Source: Barnesiella sp. (GTDB lineage Bacteria > Bacteroidota > Bacteroidia > Bacteroidales > Muribaculaceae). Taken from it: DNA of 64,000 nt. Position numbers and translations under genes: made by a program. The stretch is taken from assembly GCA_014801075.1 (NCBI GenBank), contig JAAVEW010000023.1, positions 1-64,000 of the forward strand, in the 5' to 3' direction. Of the stretch, positions 1-8,310 are shown piece by piece (positions within the stretch are counted from its first letter, which is position 1; each line of letters starts with the position of its first letter). The notes beneath the pieces were generated by a model. The model was not told the DNA's origin. It did no database searches and was given only the letters and a program-made list of their open reading frames with translations.

Positions 1-89
1 CGATTTTTGCCCTGTTCATCAGTCGTGTACATCAAGTACACTCCTTCTTCACATGTCAAAACTCGCTCTGCGATATGCGGCCGAGTTTT
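1..89 (-). repeat. Partial copy of a structured dispersed element (core GAAGAAGGAG-hairpin-GACTGATGA)
   Basis: Read on the minus strand this has GAAGAAGGAG (41-50), a hairpin TGTAC/GTACA (26-40) and GACTGATGA (16-24). An imperfect outer stem pairs 1-15 with 51-65. A second possible hairpin pairs 58-65 with 82-89. The same core occurs at 28221-28254 with a different hairpin sequence that still pairs. The window edge cuts the element, so its far end and the gene it precedes are not visible. Confidence 0.6.
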
Positions 90-152
90 TAACAAATATT
101 GGGGAACGGGGTCTTAGTTGTGTGACTGGATTGTTAGGTGTTTTGCCGGTGA

Positions 153-192
153 TGGCTGCGACGGGGGTAGCGTGGCTGCAACGGGGGTAGCG
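153..192. repeat. 20 bp tandem duplication
   Basis: Two adjacent 20 bp units (153-172 and 173-192) differ at one base and lie just past the stop codon of the DUF4831-like gene. This looks like a recent slippage or duplication. No function is visible. Confidence 0.8.
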
Positions 193-197
193 CGGTG

Positions 198-1283
198 TTA
201 CTTCACCACGGGGCCCACTTCGGCGGCAGCGCCCGTGGTCGGGTCAAAGAGCAGATATACAGGAGCTTTCTTGTCGGTGAAGTTGGCCGGAGCCATGCCG
301 TAGACTATGCCTGCCTGGGCCAGGTCGACATCCTTGCTCGCCATCTCCTTGCCCATAGCGGTCACTGTTACCTGCGCCTCGCCGGGGATTACGTAGGCTA
401 TGCCCCCTTTGGGGAATGGGAGTGTCTCCCCCTTGTCGTTGACGGGCATCTCGCCGCGGTTGAGTATTTTGACTGTCAGGTACACGGGAAATCCGCTCAG
501 GTCGTTGGGGTCGACGATACCCGATGTGGCCGACACGCGGGCTATAATCTGCTTGTTGATATTGTCGTCGGGCACGACGGTAAATGTGCGCACCTCGGTG
601 TAGGTGCTGCGTGTGCCGGCAAACATTGCGACGAGGGCCTGCTCCTGCGCGTCGATGTTGTCCATGACGAGCTGCATGGCGGCGCCGTCCGGGGGCATCT
701 GGTCGGCCTGCCCGGTGATAAGGTCGGTGCGGCTCTGTCGCAGGGCGTATATCTGTTCGGCGGCCAGCTCGGCGCGTTTGGCCGATGAGTGGCTTTGCAG
801 CATCTCCTGGGTTATGACCTGACGTGCGGCTTGGGTCTGGAGCGGGGTGGGAGCGGCATCCTGCGGCAGGGGCAGCGGGGTGTGCTTCGCCTCGGCCACC
901 TCCTCGGTGTTGATTGCCAGCGGTATATTACCCTCGCCGAGCACTATGTAGGGCGCCTGGCTGCTCTTGAGCGTCACGAGGTAACGCTTGTCGGGGTCGG
1001 GGACGCCGTGGGTGTTGATGGTGACGCTTTTGACGCGTGCGCTCAGCGACGGCTCGGTCAGCGGGTTGCTGATATTGAGGTATTTGAGCGCGTATTTGTA
1101 GAACTCACCCGGCTCTTCGCGCGTGAATTCCGCCTCTATCGTGATGTCGACCGCCGTAGAGGGGAGCGTGTAGGCTATGCCATATTCGTTGGCCTTGGTC
1201 GCTGTGATGTGCTGGGCCTGCTGGGCGGTGGCTATCGAGGTGAAAGCCAGTGCCGCGATGAGTGTCGATGTTAACTTTTTCAT
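198..1283 (-). CDS. DUF4831-like secreted protein
   Basis: A 361-residue protein starting with a clear signal peptide (MKKLTSTLIAALAFTSIATA, then QQ), so it is probably exported to the periplasm or outer membrane. The rest is soluble, with an Ala/Gln-rich helical stretch around residues 145-210 and beta-rich flanks. It resembles the Bacteroidetes DUF4831 family, whose function is unknown. I chose the ATG at 1283 because the signal peptide begins there; an upstream in-frame start at 1346 would overlap the nnr gene and bury the signal peptide. It lies 28 bp after nnr on the same strand, so the two may be co-transcribed. Confidence 0.75.
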   Translation of the reverse strand: MKKLTSTLIAALAFTSIATAQQAQHITATKANEYGIAYTLPSTAVDITIEAEFTREEPGEFYKYALKYLNISNPLTEPSLSARVKSVTINTHGVPDPDKRYLVTLKSSQAPYIVLGEGNIPLAINTEEVAEAKHTPLPLPQDAAPTPLQTQAARQVITQEMLQSHSSAKRAELAAEQIYALRQSRTDLITGQADQMPPDGAAMQLVMDNIDAQEQALVAMFAGTRSTYTEVRTFTVVPDDNINKQIIARVSATSGIVDPNDLSGFPVYLTVKILNRGEMPVNDKGETLPFPKGGIAYVIPGEAQVTVTAMGKEMASKDVDLAQAGIVYGMAPANFTDKKAPVYLLFDPTTGAAAEVGPVVK

Positions 1284-1311
1284 AAGCGTTAAAAGGGTGT
1301 ATGAAAGGGTT

Positions 1312-2835
1312 TTAACGTATGGGTTCCATGATTGCTTTGATGGCACGGCCTATGTTGTCGGCAATGTCGGAGGCGGTGACGCCGTAGTCGCCGTGCTCCT
1401 CGGCGGCCAGTTCGCCGGCGAGTCCGTGGAGGTAGACGGCGAGCAGGGTGGCAATCTCCGGGCTGTAGCCCTGGGCGAGGAATGCCGCGAGCATGCCGGT
1501 GAGCACGTCGCCGCTGCCGGGAGTCGCCATCGCCGGGCATCCCGACGAGTTGAAGTATATCTTGCCGTCGGGGCGTATGATGGAGGTGTAGCGCCCTTTG
1601 AGCACGATGAGTATATGATAGTGGCGGGCCACGTCGCATGCCTTGCGCAGACGGCTTTCCATTGATGTGTGCTGCCCGAACAGGCGGTCAAACTCTCCCG
1701 CGTGGGGGGTGATGATTGAGAGCATGGGCAGTGAGTTGAGCATGCTTGGCTTGATAGCTATGCAGTTGAGCGCGTCGGCATCGAGGATGAGGGGCGATTT
1801 CGACGAAAGCAGCAGTTCCTCAAGGGCGCGCAGCGTGGGGTCGTTGGTGCCTATGCCGGGACCTGCCGCAACGGCGCTGTACTGATGGGCGGGGCGCATG
1901 CGGTCGATATACATCTCTCCCTGATTGGCGCTGTAAAGGGCCTCGGGCACGGTGGACTGTATGATGGGGTAGCCGCACTTCGGAGTCTCCACGGTCACTT
2001 TGCCCACGCCGGAGCGCAACGCACCGCGGGTGGCCATGACGGCCGCGCCCATCATGCCGTAGCTGCCGGCGTAGATGAGGGCCGAACCGTAGTCGGCTTT
2101 CGATGAGAAGAGCGGACGGCGTTTGAGCGCGCGATACACGTCGGGGGCCTCCACGAGGTAGAACTGTGCCTTTATCTCGGCTGCCGCCTTCTGGCTGAGA
2201 CCTATGTCGAGCAGTTTCCACTCGCCCACGAGTTCGGCGTTGTCGGCGATGAAAAATGCCAGGCGCGGATGCTGCACGGCAAGAGTGAGCGTGGCGTGAA
2301 TCACGTCGCGCGATATGAGTGCCGGATTCCAGTCGCCGGCCAGTCCCGAGGGTATGTCTATTGACACCACGGTGGCCCGTGACTCGTTGATGCGCTGCAC
2401 AAGGTAGGAGAATCCCCCCTTGAGCGGGTCGCGCAGGCCGGAGCCGAAGAGGCCGTCGATAATCAGCAGGTTGCGCTGCAGTTCGGGCATCATGAAGGTG
2501 TCGATGATTTCGGTGATACCTACTCCGGGACACTCCATGTAGCGGTCGCGGCACACCACACACTCCGTAGAGAGCTTGTTGCCGCCGATGTTGAAGAGAT
2601 AGGCGTGAACCTTGTAGCCGCACTCCGCAAGCAGGGCGCCCACGGCCAGCGCGTCGGCCCCGTTGTTGCCCGGACCGGCAAAAATCACCACCGGTTTCGA
2701 CGTTCTCCAGCGCGCGGTAATCTCGTCGGTCACCGCACGTGCAACCCTGTCTATTAATTCCATGGGGGTAACACCCTCATGTTCAATTGTATATTGATCT
2801 ATCTGGCGAATTTCGCTGTTAGTAAATATCTTCAT
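1312..2835 (-). CDS. nnr: Bifunctional NAD(P)H-hydrate epimerase / ADP-dependent dehydratase
   Basis: A 507-residue enzyme that repairs damaged NADH and NADPH. The N-terminal YjeF half (about 1-215) epimerises the hydrate and carries the GPGNNGADA loop at residues 54-62. The C-terminal ribokinase-like half (about 225-500) dehydrates S-NAD(P)HX using ADP and has the TPGSGDVLTG phosphate loop at 438-447. Length and domain order match the usual bacterial fusion. The ATG at 2835 gives the usual N terminus. It lies divergent to hpt and upstream of the DUF4831-like gene; the latter link says nothing clear about function. Confidence 0.95.
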   Translation of the reverse strand: MKIFTNSEIRQIDQYTIEHEGVTPMELIDRVARAVTDEITARWRTSKPVVIFAGPGNNGADALAVGALLAECGYKVHAYLFNIGGNKLSTECVVCRDRYMECPGVGITEIIDTFMMPELQRNLLIIDGLFGSGLRDPLKGGFSYLVQRINESRATVVSIDIPSGLAGDWNPALISRDVIHATLTLAVQHPRLAFFIADNAELVGEWKLLDIGLSQKAAAEIKAQFYLVEAPDVYRALKRRPLFSSKADYGSALIYAGSYGMMGAAVMATRGALRSGVGKVTVETPKCGYPIIQSTVPEALYSANQGEMYIDRMRPAHQYSAVAAGPGIGTNDPTLRALEELLLSSKSPLILDADALNCIAIKPSMLNSLPMLSIITPHAGEFDRLFGQHTSMESRLRKACDVARHYHILIVLKGRYTSIIRPDGKIYFNSSGCPAMATPGSGDVLTGMLAAFLAQGYSPEIATLLAVYLHGLAGELAAEEHGDYGVTASDIADNIGRAIKAIMEPIR

Positions 2836-2929
2836 TAATCAATCCACTTGTTGACTACAAATTTACACATTTTTTTTAGCGTATCAAAAAAACTTGTCGC
2901 AAGGTAGAGGATTTATGAAATTCTTTACG

Positions 2930-2937
2930 TAAATTTG
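2930..2937 (+). promoter_or_regulatory. Probable promoter -7 box for hpt
   Basis: TAAATTTG fits the Bacteroidetes -7 consensus TAnnTTTG and ends 20 bp before the hpt start, which implies a very short leader. No good TTTG -33 element is present at the expected distance. Confidence 0.55.
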
Positions 2938-2957
2938 CACTAATTTACATATCTACA

Positions 2958-3500
2958 ATGGACCAGGTAACATATAACGGGCTCACATTTGAGCCATATA
3001 TACGACGTGAGCAAATCGACAAGCGTATAAAGGAGTTGGCTGAGACTATTTCGGCCGAATGCGAAGGCAAGAATCCTTTGTTCCTTTGTGTGCTCAACGG
3101 CGCATTCCCCTTTGCCGCCGACTTGTTCAGAGCTGTGAATTTCGATGCCGAGATCTCATTCATCCGCCTCAAAAGCTATGAGGGAATGGGCTCGACCGGT
3201 GTCGTCAAGGAGGTAATCGGACTTAATGAGGATATCAAGGGACGCACTGTTATCATAGTGGAGGATATCGTCGACACCGGCAACACCATAGCCCGTCTGC
3301 TCGACACCCTCAAGGAGAAAGAGCCCGCCGAAATCAAGGTGGCGACCCTCCTCTACAAGCCCGATGCACTCAAAGTCGACATCAAGCCCGACTATGTAGG
3401 CTTCAACATCCCTACCAAGTTTATCATCGGCTTCGGTCTTGACATCGACGGCCTCGCGCGCAATCTCAGCGACATCTACGTGCTTAAAGAGAACAACTGA
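2958..3500 (+). CDS. hpt: Hypoxanthine phosphoribosyltransferase
   Basis: A 180-residue purine salvage enzyme that converts hypoxanthine (and usually guanine) plus PRPP to the nucleotide. The PRPP-binding motif [13 protein letters not shown] is at residues 98-110, and the flexible loop around SYEGMGSTG (73-81) is typical of the family. Full length for bacterial Hpt. It is followed 161 bp later by adk, so two nucleotide-metabolism genes sit together. The spacer holds a small hairpin (CGACCC/GGGTCG, 3545-3561). Confidence 0.95.
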   Translation: MDQVTYNGLTFEPYIRREQIDKRIKELAETISAECEGKNPLFLCVLNGAFPFAADLFRAVNFDAEISFIRLKSYEGMGSTGVVKEVIGLNEDIKGRTVIIVEDIVDTGNTIARLLDTLKEKEPAEIKVATLLYKPDALKVDIKPDYVGFNIPTKFIIGFGLDIDGLARNLSDIYVLKENN

Positions 3501-3661
3501 CAGCCACCTTGTTGATGACAACCGCCCCGCGCGGCTGCCGCTCACGACCCGCTGAGGGTCGACTTAACCTTAAAACACGATAATACCGGCTGGAAATGCA
3601 CCGGCTCCCGCAGGGTTGGGGGCTGTAACCCATTTTGTGCAATATTATAAATAACGTTTAT

Positions 3662-4231
3662 ATGTCTAACATAATCATTTTTGGTGCTCCCGGCAGTGGA
3701 AAGGGTACACAGAGCGAACGACTTATCGAGAAATATAACCTCCGTCACATCTCAACCGGCGAACTGCTGCGCGACCATATCGCACGCAAAACCGAGCTCG
3801 GCGTTGTGGCCGATTCTTACTGCTCACGCGGTCAGCTCATCCCCGACGATCTGATGATTGAAATCCTCGCAAACACCATCGACAACGACTCTGAAATATC
3901 AAAGGGCCTTATCCTCGACGGTTTCCCCCGCACAATCCCCCAGGCCCGCGCCCTCAAGCAGCTCTTCGCAGAGCGCGGCATGAAGGTTGACGCCGTAATC
4001 GGTCTCGAAGTGCCCGAGGAAGAACTCGTGGAACGTCTGCTCAAACGCGGTCAGGAATCAGGTCGCGCCGACGACAACCTCGAAACCATCAACAAACGTC
4101 TCGAAGTATATCACAACCAGACACTTCCCCTGCGCGACTACTACATCACCGAAGGCCAGTACCGCCCCATCCACGCTACCGGCTCAATCGACGAAATCTT
4201 CAACCGCATCACCGATGCCATCGAAGCCTGA
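3662..4231 (+). CDS. adk: Adenylate kinase
   Basis: A 189-residue kinase that interconverts ATP + AMP and 2 ADP. The P-loop GAPGSGKGT is at residues 8-16, the AMP-binding DGFPRT at 86-91, and the LID is of the short, zinc-free kind. I prefer the ATG at 3662 because the P-loop then falls at its usual place; an in-frame ATG at 3635 would add nine residues not seen in the family. A terminator follows directly. In many Bacteroides adk is followed by obgE; here it is not. Confidence 0.95.
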   Translation: MSNIIIFGAPGSGKGTQSERLIEKYNLRHISTGELLRDHIARKTELGVVADSYCSRGQLIPDDLMIEILANTIDNDSEISKGLILDGFPRTIPQARALKQLFAERGMKVDAVIGLEVPEEELVERLLKRGQESGRADDNLETINKRLEVYHNQTLPLRDYYITEGQYRPIHATGSIDEIFNRITDAIEA

Positions 4232-4265
4232 CAACGGTAATAAAGAAATAAACAACAAAATAAAT

Positions 4266-4300
4266 AAAAAAAACGGACCGGCTCCCCGGCCCGTTTTTTT
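4266..4300 (+). terminator. Rho-independent terminator after adk
   Basis: A GC-rich stem (ACGG-A-CCGG / CCGG-C-CCGT, one mismatch) is preceded by a run of A and followed by seven T. Confidence 0.85.
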
Positions 4301-4312
4301 ATGGCCCTGATG

Positions 4313-4481
4313 TGTGGCGGGGGTCTCCCGACCCGCGCACCCCCCAATAGCAGCGCAACGTGGTGCAACGTGGTGGGGCCGTCCCCGGCCGCACTCCCCA
4401 AAGCCCCCGCCCATCCGGCCATAGCGCGGGTCAGGAACCCCCCGCCACATGCAGTGTGCGGCCGAGGACGGCCCCACCACG
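4313..4481. repeat. Two interleaved long inverted repeats (spacer element)
   Basis: This fills most of the 341 bp gap between adk and the sigma factor gene. Arm A (4313-4338) is the near-perfect reverse complement of A' (4424-4449). Arm B (4369-4394) is the reverse complement of B' (4456-4481) with one mismatch. The order A-B-A'-B' is interleaved rather than nested. No ORF of known type is present. Confidence 0.85.
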
Positions 4482-4573
4482 ATGCTACTTAATTTCATTT
4501 TTATCAAAAAAAACTGTAAATTGCGGTAATGAAATCGACCGTCGGCCTGTCTACATAATAAAGACTGAAATTA

Positions 4574-5059
4574 ATGCAATATTCCATCACAGAGTTCGAG
4601 GCCACATATCGCCGCTGTTTCCCTCCTGCTATGAGGCTTGCCGTTAGCCTGTTGCATGACGAGGATGATGCGCGCGATGCGGTTCAGGAAGTGTTCCTGA
4701 AACTCTGGGAATCGGATACGGTCATTGACAATGTGCAGGCTTTCGTGGTCAGGTCGGTGCGCAACGTGTGTCTCAACCGCATCGCTGCAGCCGACACGCG
4801 GGAACGATTTCGCCGACGGTTTCCCATCGACGAAATCGACGACACCGACGCCCCGCTCGTCGACGAAGTCCGGCTTCAGGGCGCCATCGACTCGCTGCTC
4901 ACCCTGCGCGAACGGCAGGTAGTCGAAAAGATCTACTCCGAAGGGCTTTCCTACAAGGAGACGGCAAGTTGCCTCGATGTCTCCGTAGCATTGATTAATA
5001 AGAACATAGTAAGCGCACTTAAGAAACTGCGCACCTATTTCAAATCGCAGGATATATGA
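4574..5059 (+). CDS. ECF-family RNA polymerase sigma factor
   Basis: A 161-residue sigma-70 family protein of the extracytoplasmic-function type. Region 2 (about residues 10-75) contains the DDARDAVQEVFLKLW core-binding and -10 recognition segment. Region 4 (about 105-155) is a helix-turn-helix containing LSYKETASCLDVS. It overlaps the next gene by 4 bp (ATGA), which points to translational coupling with a likely anti-sigma partner. The target regulon cannot be read from sequence. Confidence 0.93.
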   Translation: MQYSITEFEATYRRCFPPAMRLAVSLLHDEDDARDAVQEVFLKLWESDTVIDNVQAFVVRSVRNVCLNRIAAADTRERFRRRFPIDEIDDTDAPLVDEVRLQGAIDSLLTLRERQVVEKIYSEGLSYKETASCLDVSVALINKNIVSALKKLRTYFKSQDI

Positions 5060-5853
5060 CAGAAAAAGATAAAGACATAAAAGATAAAGACATATTGATA
5101 GAGAAGATGCTCTACCGCCCCGACAGCCTCTCGGCCTCCGACATCGAGGCCATCATGGCCGACGAGGAGTTGCGCGAGCTCTACGCCGCCTCGGTGATGC
5201 TTGCCGACACGCTGCAACCGCAGCCCGTCATCGACGGCGACCGCGAGTGGGAGCTGTTCAGCCGTCGCCTCGCTGCTTCCAAGCCGCAATTTGCCGCCGA
5301 GTCGCAAAGCGATATGGCCGTTGCTCCGAAAGCGAAGCGTAAACGTCTGCTGCTCAACCCTATCGTGCGCGTTGCCGCCATCCTCGCCGGAGTGTTGTTG
5401 CTCTCGGCTGTCATAATCAGGATGCTTGGCGGCGCGGCGGTTGATGATACTCTCATGGTAGCCCGCAATGTCGCTGATACCAAGCCGGTTGAGCATATAG
5501 CTGATGCTGCCGTGGCAGCTCCGGCTATCGTCCCCGCGGTTGAAGAGATAAACGCGGAGCAGCCCGAAGTCGCTACAACGCAGGTGATTAACCCCGCGCC
5601 GCAGGCTGTAGAGCATGCTGAGGCGATAACTGCCGGACTGCCTGACGATTTCGACATCGACGAGTATATCGCAATCAGGCAGGCGCGCATCGACAACGAG
5701 GTTGCTATGGCGATGGCCCAAGTCTATGAAGCGGAATATCGCGCTTACCTCGATGTTGCCGGGCAAGAGCCTGAATATGAATCTGTTCCCGATGACGCTC
5801 CCGCGCTGACACGGAGCTTCAATCCCGAGATTGACCAATTTATAATGTTGTGA
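5056..5853 (+). CDS. Single-pass membrane protein, probable anti-sigma factor
   Basis: A 265-residue protein with an acidic cytoplasmic part (about 1-100), one membrane helix (about 103-123) after a basic KAKRKR stretch, and an outside part rich in Ala, Pro and Glu that ends with a Tyr/Glu-rich tail. I see no clear named domain. The 4 bp overlap with the sigma gene and the layout (cytoplasmic binding region, one helix, periplasmic sensor) are typical of anti-sigma factors. That role is inferred from context. Confidence 0.7.
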   Translation: MTEKDKDIKDKDILIEKMLYRPDSLSASDIEAIMADEELRELYAASVMLADTLQPQPVIDGDREWELFSRRLAASKPQFAAESQSDMAVAPKAKRKRLLLNPIVRVAAILAGVLLLSAVIIRMLGGAAVDDTLMVARNVADTKPVEHIADAAVAAPAIVPAVEEINAEQPEVATTQVINPAPQAVEHAEAITAGLPDDFDIDEYIAIRQARIDNEVAMAMAQVYEAEYRAYLDVAGQEPEYESVPDDAPALTRSFNPEIDQFIML

Positions 5854-5877
5854 TAAAAATCTAATAGACAAATTGAT

Positions 5878-6783
5878 ATGAAAACAGTATTTTTTAGAAT
5901 CGCATGTGTGCTCGTGGCATTGACACCGCTATGTTCGACGGCCCAGAGTAATATCACCAAGGCATTTGACGCATTGTTGAAAAACTCCGACGTGACCTAC
6001 ACCGAGAATCATTCCCTCGACAAGGACGTTACGACGGGCGTAAAAGAGTCACAGTATGATATTTACACCTTCACAATGCCCGCAAAAAAGATGTCGCTCG
6101 TCGACAATATTGTAAAGGCGTTCCGTACCGATGCCGACAAGGCTTACAGTTTTAACAGCGGTGAAACCACCGATACCGATCCCGTCCTGCAGTTGGCTGT
6201 GGGCGATGGCGACACCGGCGGAGTGCGCGTGACGTGGCCCGGACGTAAATATATCTACGCCACCTTCCTCGCCCCGAAGAGTGAGAACCCTTCCGGCAAC
6301 TACCGTTATGCCTACGCCATAAACTGGGAAAAGACAAAGGATGTAATTACCGGTCAACTCATTGTCACCTACGCTACTACGCTCAAGTACCGTCAGTCAC
6401 GCGCAACTACGATATCGTTCTATCCCGAGTTGCCCAAGATGACGACAGTTTCCGGTGGAGAGTCCATCACCTCAATTAACGGAAACAGTATTACCACAAT
6501 TACTGAAAACGGTATCACTACAACCACAGCTAAACCCTCCGACACCTGGTTTACAACATTTATCAGCTACGTTCAGGCCTTGTCGTCCCATGAAAATCAG
6601 TCCACTCGACAGGCTATCGCCGCCAAACTCTACAAACACGTGCAGCAGGCGCAGGATTCAAAGGTAAGCAAGGAAGATAAAGAGGTGGCACGTGAAATCC
6701 TCAAATCGCTGCAATCCCAAACCAAAACCAACGACGCCATAACCCGTCAGCTACTCAACTCCGCCCTCATCTCCCTCAAATAA
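5878..6783 (+). CDS. Secreted protein of unknown function, co-transcribed with the sigma module
   Basis: A 301-residue protein with a signal peptide (about residues 1-22, ending STAQ). The middle contains a beta-rich region, then a Ser/Thr/Asn/Ile-rich repeat-like stretch (TSINGNSITTITENGITTTT, about 196-215) and a charged C-terminal helical part. I recognise no family. It lies 24 bp after the probable anti-sigma gene, so it may be a signal input or a target of the system. Confidence 0.75.
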   Translation: MKTVFFRIACVLVALTPLCSTAQSNITKAFDALLKNSDVTYTENHSLDKDVTTGVKESQYDIYTFTMPAKKMSLVDNIVKAFRTDADKAYSFNSGETTDTDPVLQLAVGDGDTGGVRVTWPGRKYIYATFLAPKSENPSGNYRYAYAINWEKTKDVITGQLIVTYATTLKYRQSRATTISFYPELPKMTTVSGGESITSINGNSITTITENGITTTTAKPSDTWFTTFISYVQALSSHENQSTRQAIAAKLYKHVQQAQDSKVSKEDKEVAREILKSLQSQTKTNDAITRQLLNSALISLK

Positions 6784-6836
6784 AATCCCTAACAAAATCC
6801 CCTCAGCCCGCCCCAAAAAAAACGAGCTGACCCCAC

Positions 6837-6882
6837 TCCCCAAAATAAAATAACCATCCCCAAAATAAAAGAATCCCCAAAG
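6837..6882. repeat. Short 20 bp-period direct repeat
   Basis: TCCCCAAAATAAAA occurs at 6837-6850 and 6857-6870, with a partial third unit at 6874-6882, in a C/A-rich strand. No coding or known regulatory function is apparent. Confidence 0.6.
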
Positions 6883-6928
6883 AAACTAAAAGTAACAATT
6901 AGACAATTTTTCATACTTCCCAACGAGC

Positions 6929-6967
6929 GCGGCGCCGTAACCACCCAAAAAAAGGTCACGGCGCCGC
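6929..6967. terminator. GC-rich hairpin between convergent genes
   Basis: GCGGCGCCGT (6929-6938) pairs with ACGGCGCCGC (6958-6967). It lies between the plus-strand trio and the minus-strand GtrA gene, so it could end transcription in both directions. The T tract is weak on the plus strand (CTCATTTT); A-rich sequence in the loop region does not help. The surrounding 6784-7055 gap holds nothing else I can support. Confidence 0.5.
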
Positions 6968-7055
6968 CTCATTTTAATCTATAAAATCCCTCAATTTGGG
7001 TGTGGGGTATAGTGCCGGCATTGTGAGTGGTGATACCGGGGGACGGGGGTGGGGG

Positions 7056-7580
7056 TTAGTAGCGTTTGGAGCAGGTGGCGTGGAGGTAGTAGTGGCAGCG
7101 GTCAATGAAGTTGTCGAAGGAGGTAGCGCGGAACACGAAGAATCGCTGCAACATGAAGTTCCAGAATACTGACACTACGATGGAGGTGACAACGCGGGCG
7201 ATGGTGAATCGGATATTGTCGACCATTTTGAAGGAATCGAGCAATGAGCTGTCGTCGAGCAGGTTGGTGAGATACTGCGTGCCAAACGTGTTGAGCAGCA
7301 GGCTGCCGAGCCACACAAGGAAAAATTTGATGCCGATAGCGAGATAGGAGCTCTCCCTCATGCGGAAGGTGAACTTATAGTTAATCAGGCAGTTGACGAT
7401 ACCGCCCGCGGTGGCGCCTATCATAGCCGACACGCCGGCCGACAATGATAGCAGCGCGTAGAAGAGGAAACTGACAATGAAGTCGGTGTAGGCCGAAATC
7501 TGTGACGTGACAACCGAGCGGAGGAACATAAATACGCCTCCTCCGTGCAGCAGCTTGCTTTTGATTCCTTTTTTCTTCAT
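7056..7580 (-). CDS. GtrA-family membrane protein
   Basis: A 174-residue protein with four predicted membrane helices and the GtrA hallmark region (GATAGGIVNCLINYKFTF around residues 55-72). GtrA proteins are thought to help flip lipid-linked sugars or similar carriers, but the substrate here is unknown. It is the last gene of a five-gene minus-strand cluster with a nucleotidyltransferase and a CDP-alcohol phosphotransferase, which fits a role in moving a lipid product across the inner membrane. Confidence 0.85.
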   Translation of the reverse strand: MKKKGIKSKLLHGGGVFMFLRSVVTSQISAYTDFIVSFLFYALLSLSAGVSAMIGATAGGIVNCLINYKFTFRMRESSYLAIGIKFFLVWLGSLLLNTFGTQYLTNLLDDSSLLDSFKMVDNIRFTIARVVTSIVVSVFWNFMLQRFFVFRATSFDNFIDRCHYYLHATCSKRY

Positions 7581-7593
7581 TGCAGTTGTGGTG

Positions 7594-8310
7594 TTAGGCG
7601 AGGCCGGTGAGCGGGAGCAGGTCGGCCAGCGATTTTATCTGCGTCGGATGGGTCATGGCGTCCTCGTCGGCGGTCCAGCCTTTACCTTTGAGCCATGCGG
7701 TGCGGCAGCCTATTGACTCGGCGGGGAGTATATCCTTGCGCATGCTGTCGCCCACGACGAGCACATTTTCGGCCGGAAGACCGAGGGCTACGACTCCGAG
7801 GGTGAAGATGCGGGCATCGGGCTTACGCACACCCACTACGGCGCTCTCTATCACGCCGCGGAAATACTGACGGATGTCCATGTCGCGAATCACGCTCTCC
7901 ACGTTGCCGTAGAAGTTTGACACCAGTACCATGGGGAAATGTTCGGCGAGCTTGGCGAGTACGGGGCGCGCGTCGTCGACCGAAGCGCGGGCGCGTTCGT
8001 AGCAGTAATGCGCTATGGGTGAGCATTTCTCATCGGCTACGGCTTGCGATATGATGCCGCGGCTGGCGAGGTCGTCAAGCTCGAGGCGCATCTTTATCTC
8101 CATCACATCGAGAAACGTGTGCTGGGGATAGATGTGGCGCGTGCGGGCCAGTTCGCGCTCGGCGTAGACGTAGCTTGTGCGGAACTCCTCCTTGTCGACG
8201 TCGAGTCCGCAGGCCTTATAGCCGTCGTAGATTACTTCGCTCCAGTGGTCGCCGTGGCTGTCGATGGTGCCTCCGTAGTCAAATATTATACCCTTTATTT
8301 CTTCAGTCAT
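7594..8310 (-). CDS. HAD-superfamily hydrolase
   Basis: A 238-residue HAD phosphatase. Motif I is FDYGGT with the nucleophile Asp at residue 11; the usual second Asp is replaced by Gly, which occurs in some HAD subfamilies and may lower or alter phosphatase activity. Later motifs include VLVSNFYG (Thr/Ser motif II), RKPDARIF (Lys motif III) and VVGDS (motif IV). It overlaps the upstream CDP-alcohol phosphotransferase gene by 8 bp, so the two are tightly coupled and it probably acts on an intermediate of the same pathway. Confidence 0.85.
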   Translation of the reverse strand: MTEEIKGIIFDYGGTIDSHGDHWSEVIYDGYKACGLDVDKEEFRTSYVYAERELARTRHIYPQHTFLDVMEIKMRLELDDLASRGIISQAVADEKCSPIAHYCYERARASVDDARPVLAKLAEHFPMVLVSNFYGNVESVIRDMDIRQYFRGVIESAVVGVRKPDARIFTLGVVALGLPAENVLVVGDSMRKDILPAESIGCRTAWLKGKGWTADEDAMTHPTQIKSLADLLPLTGLA

